Shown here one piece after another: positions 6,456-8,507 of a stretch of 8,507 nucleotides of DNA; positions within the stretch are counted from its first letter, which is position 1; every line of letters begins with the position of its first letter. The notes beneath the pieces are model-generated. The model was not told the origin of the DNA, made no database searches, and worked only from the letters and a program-made list of their open reading frames with translations. Location: the NCBI GenBank assembly GCA_013336035.1, contig JAAXUL010000296.1:1-8507 (forward strand), given 5' to 3'. The position numbers and the translations under genes were made by a program. This stretch comes from Chloroflexales bacterium. Lineage in GTDB: Bacteria; Chloroflexota; Chloroflexia; Chloroflexales; Chloroflexaceae.

Positions 6456-7165
<710 letters not shown>

Positions 7166-7172
<7 letters not shown>

Positions 7173-7204
7173 GGGTGCGGGGGAACCTGCCCCCCCGCTA
7201 CTCC
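7166..7204. terminator. Probable bidirectional terminator between livF and alr
   Basis: GGAGTAG (7166-7172) is complementary to CTACTCC (7198-7204); each arm carries the TAG stop of one gene. Within it GCGGGGG (7177-7183) can pair with CCCCCGC (7192-7198) around an 8-base loop. The two pairings share position 7198, so they partly compete. G- and C-runs replace the usual T-run. The convergent layout suggests it serves both genes. Confidence 0.45.
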
Positions 7205-8507
7205 CCCACCTCGCGAGGAACCCGCGGCAGGATGCCGGTCAGCACCTCGTAGCTGATCGTGCCGAGCCATGCCGCCACCTCGTCGGCGCCGATGGCCTCG
7301 CCGCCCTGGGCGCCGATCAGCACGACCCCATCGCCCCGCCGCACCCCCGCGATCGCGCTCACGTCCACCATCGCGTAGTCCATGCAGATGCGGCCCACGA
7401 TCGGCGCCCGGCGCCCGCGCACCAGCACCTCGCGCCAGGGCGGGCTGCGCCGTAGCCCATCGGCGTAGCCGACCGGGATGGTGGCGATGCGCGCCGGCTG
7501 GCCGGTCACAAATGTGCCGCCGTACGAGATCGGCGCGCCCGGCCCGTGCTCCTTCACCTGGGCCACCTCGCTGTGGAAGCTGAGGGCCGGGCGAAAGCCG
7601 GCAGGCAGGGGCGCGTCGGACGAGGGCGCCAGCCCATAGCAGGCGATCCCGGCGCGCACCATGTCGAGGCGGGCCGCGGGCAGGCGCAGGGCGGCCGCGC
7701 TGTTGGCGGCGTGGGCCAGGGGCGGGCGCAGCCCGGCCCCCTCAAGCTCGCGCAGCAGCCGTGTGAAGCGGGCCATCTGGGCCTCGGCGACGCGCAGGTC
7801 GGCGGCGTCGGCCGAGGCGAAGTGTGTGTAGATGCCGGCGACCTCAAGGCCGGGCAACTGGCGCAGCCGCGCCAGGACGGGCCCGGCCTCGTCGGGGCGC
7901 AGGCCGAGGCGGGCCATGCCCGTGTCGACCTTGACGTGGGCGCGGGCCCGCCGCCCCAGGGCCACGGCCGCCTGGCTCAGGGCCATCGCCGCGTCGTCGT
8001 CGAAGAGAGTGCAGTCGAGGTCGAGGCGGGCCGCCTCCTCTGCCTGCCAGGGGGGCGTGTAGCCGAGGATGAGCACGGGCGCCGTGATCGCCTGGCCGCG
8101 CAGCTCGCGCCCCTCGCCCAGGGTGGCCACCGCCAGGGCAGCGGCCCCCGCGCCAAGGGCGGCGCGGCCGGCGCGGACAGCGCCGTGGCCGTAGCCATCG
8201 CCCTTGAGCACGGCCATCAGGGGCACGCCGGCGATGGCCAGCAGCCGCCGCACATTCTCCGCGATAGCGTCCAGGTCCACCCGCAGCCAGGTGGGCCGGT
8301 CGGGCGCCCCGATGCGCGCGCTGCGCCACGCCGGCTCCTGGCGCACCAGCAGCCGGGCGACTGTCGAGCGCTGAGCGTGGCTCGCTGCGGCCTGGCGCTC
8401 GCCTGTCTCGGCGGCGGTCAGATCCACCAGGCCAGCCGCCACCCGCTCCATACGGGCCTCGGCGCCGCCTTTGATCAGCACCAGGTCGCCTGGGCCCAGG
8501 TCGGGAG
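7198..8507 (-). CDS. alr: Alanine racemase, apparently fused to the C-terminus of MurF (partial, 5' end outside window)
   Basis: The alanine racemase domain makes D-alanine from L-alanine with pyridoxal phosphate in the cytoplasm, for peptidoglycan. Marks are TWLRVDLDAIAENVR, the PLP lysine in AVLKGDGYGHG (codon 8203-8205), HVKVDTGMARLGL, HFAS, HAANSAAAL, MVRAGIACYGL, the catalytic Tyr in ISYGGTF (codon 7522-7524), IPVGYADG and CMDY. The frame stays open from 8481 to the window edge. It encodes PDLGPGDLVLIKGGAEARME and then RVAAGL, which fits the C-terminal end of MurF, the ligase that adds D-Ala-D-Ala to the UDP-MurNAc-tripeptide. About 40 residues link this to the racemase domain. A separate racemase starting at GTG 8481 (427 aa) or a later GTG is possible, but the MurF-like tail makes a bifunctional MurF-Alr protein more likely. 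Such fusions are known in Bacteroidota. Racemase call is firm; the fusion is moderately sure. Confidence 0.88.
   Translation of the reverse strand, partial: PDLGPGDLVLIKGGAEARMERVAAGLVDLTAAETGERQAAASHAQRSTVARLLVRQEPAWRSARIGAPDRPTWLRVDLDAIAENVRRLLAIAGVPLMAVLKGDGYGHGAVRAGRAALGAGAAALAVATLGEGRELRGQAITAPVLILGYTPPWQAEEAARLDLDCTLFDDDAAMALSQAAVALGRRARAHVKVDTGMARLGLRPDEAGPVLARLRQLPGLEVAGIYTHFASADAADLRVAEAQMARFTRLLRELEGAGLRPPLAHAANSAAALRLPAARLDMVRAGIACYGLAPSSDAPLPAGFRPALSFHSEVAQVKEHGPGAPISYGGTFVTGQPARIATIPVGYADGLRRSPPWREVLVRGRRAPIVGRICMDYAMVDVSAIAGVRRGDGVVLIGAQGGEAIGADEVAAWLGTISYEVLTGILPRVPREVGE

Overview
The window is a high-GC bacterial segment with strong G/C preference at third codon positions. Its best-supported content is a complete branched-chain amino acid type ABC importer, livK-livH-livM-livG-livF, on the + strand. 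The long Pro/Thr/Glu/Ala linker after the LivK lipobox and the apparent MurF-Alr fusion at the right edge suggest the phylum Chloroflexota (class Chloroflexia). That placement is inferred from style and gene content, not from a marker gene.

Layout: (1) 1-591, minus strand: a small membrane-anchored protein with an extracytoplasmic beta-rich domain. (2) 592-950: a divergent control region. The sequence shows back-to-back sigma70-like promoters using opposite strands of the same TTGACAA element, then a leader of about 250 nt with a hairpin before livK. (3) 951-2351: livK, the lipoprotein binding protein. (4) 2352-2499: a gap with a strong GC hairpin that probably sets livK apart from the rest of the operon. 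(5) 2500-5825: livH, livM and livG, tightly packed. (6) 5855-6439: an unrecognised secreted protein with six cysteines, inserted between the two ATPase genes. (7) 6456-7172: livF. (8) 7173-7197: a 25-base convergent gap within a hairpin that spans both stop codons. (9) 7198-8507, minus strand: alanine racemase, whose reading frame continues upstream into what looks like the C-terminal end of MurF and runs off the window.

How the genes work together: LivK, tethered outside the cytoplasmic membrane, captures a hydrophobic amino acid or a related amide and delivers it to the LivH-LivM channel. The LivG-LivF ATPase pair powers import. The extra secreted protein is probably co-transcribed and may act outside the membrane, but no function can be assigned. 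The right-edge gene belongs to peptidoglycan precursor synthesis (D-alanine production and D-Ala-D-Ala addition) and is transcribed toward the operon. I found no CRISPR array, tRNA, rRNA, insertion sequence or phage gene. The most unusual points are the shared -35 promoter pair, the gene inserted between livG and livF, and the MurF-Alr junction. I see no clear sign of a wholly new multi-gene system.
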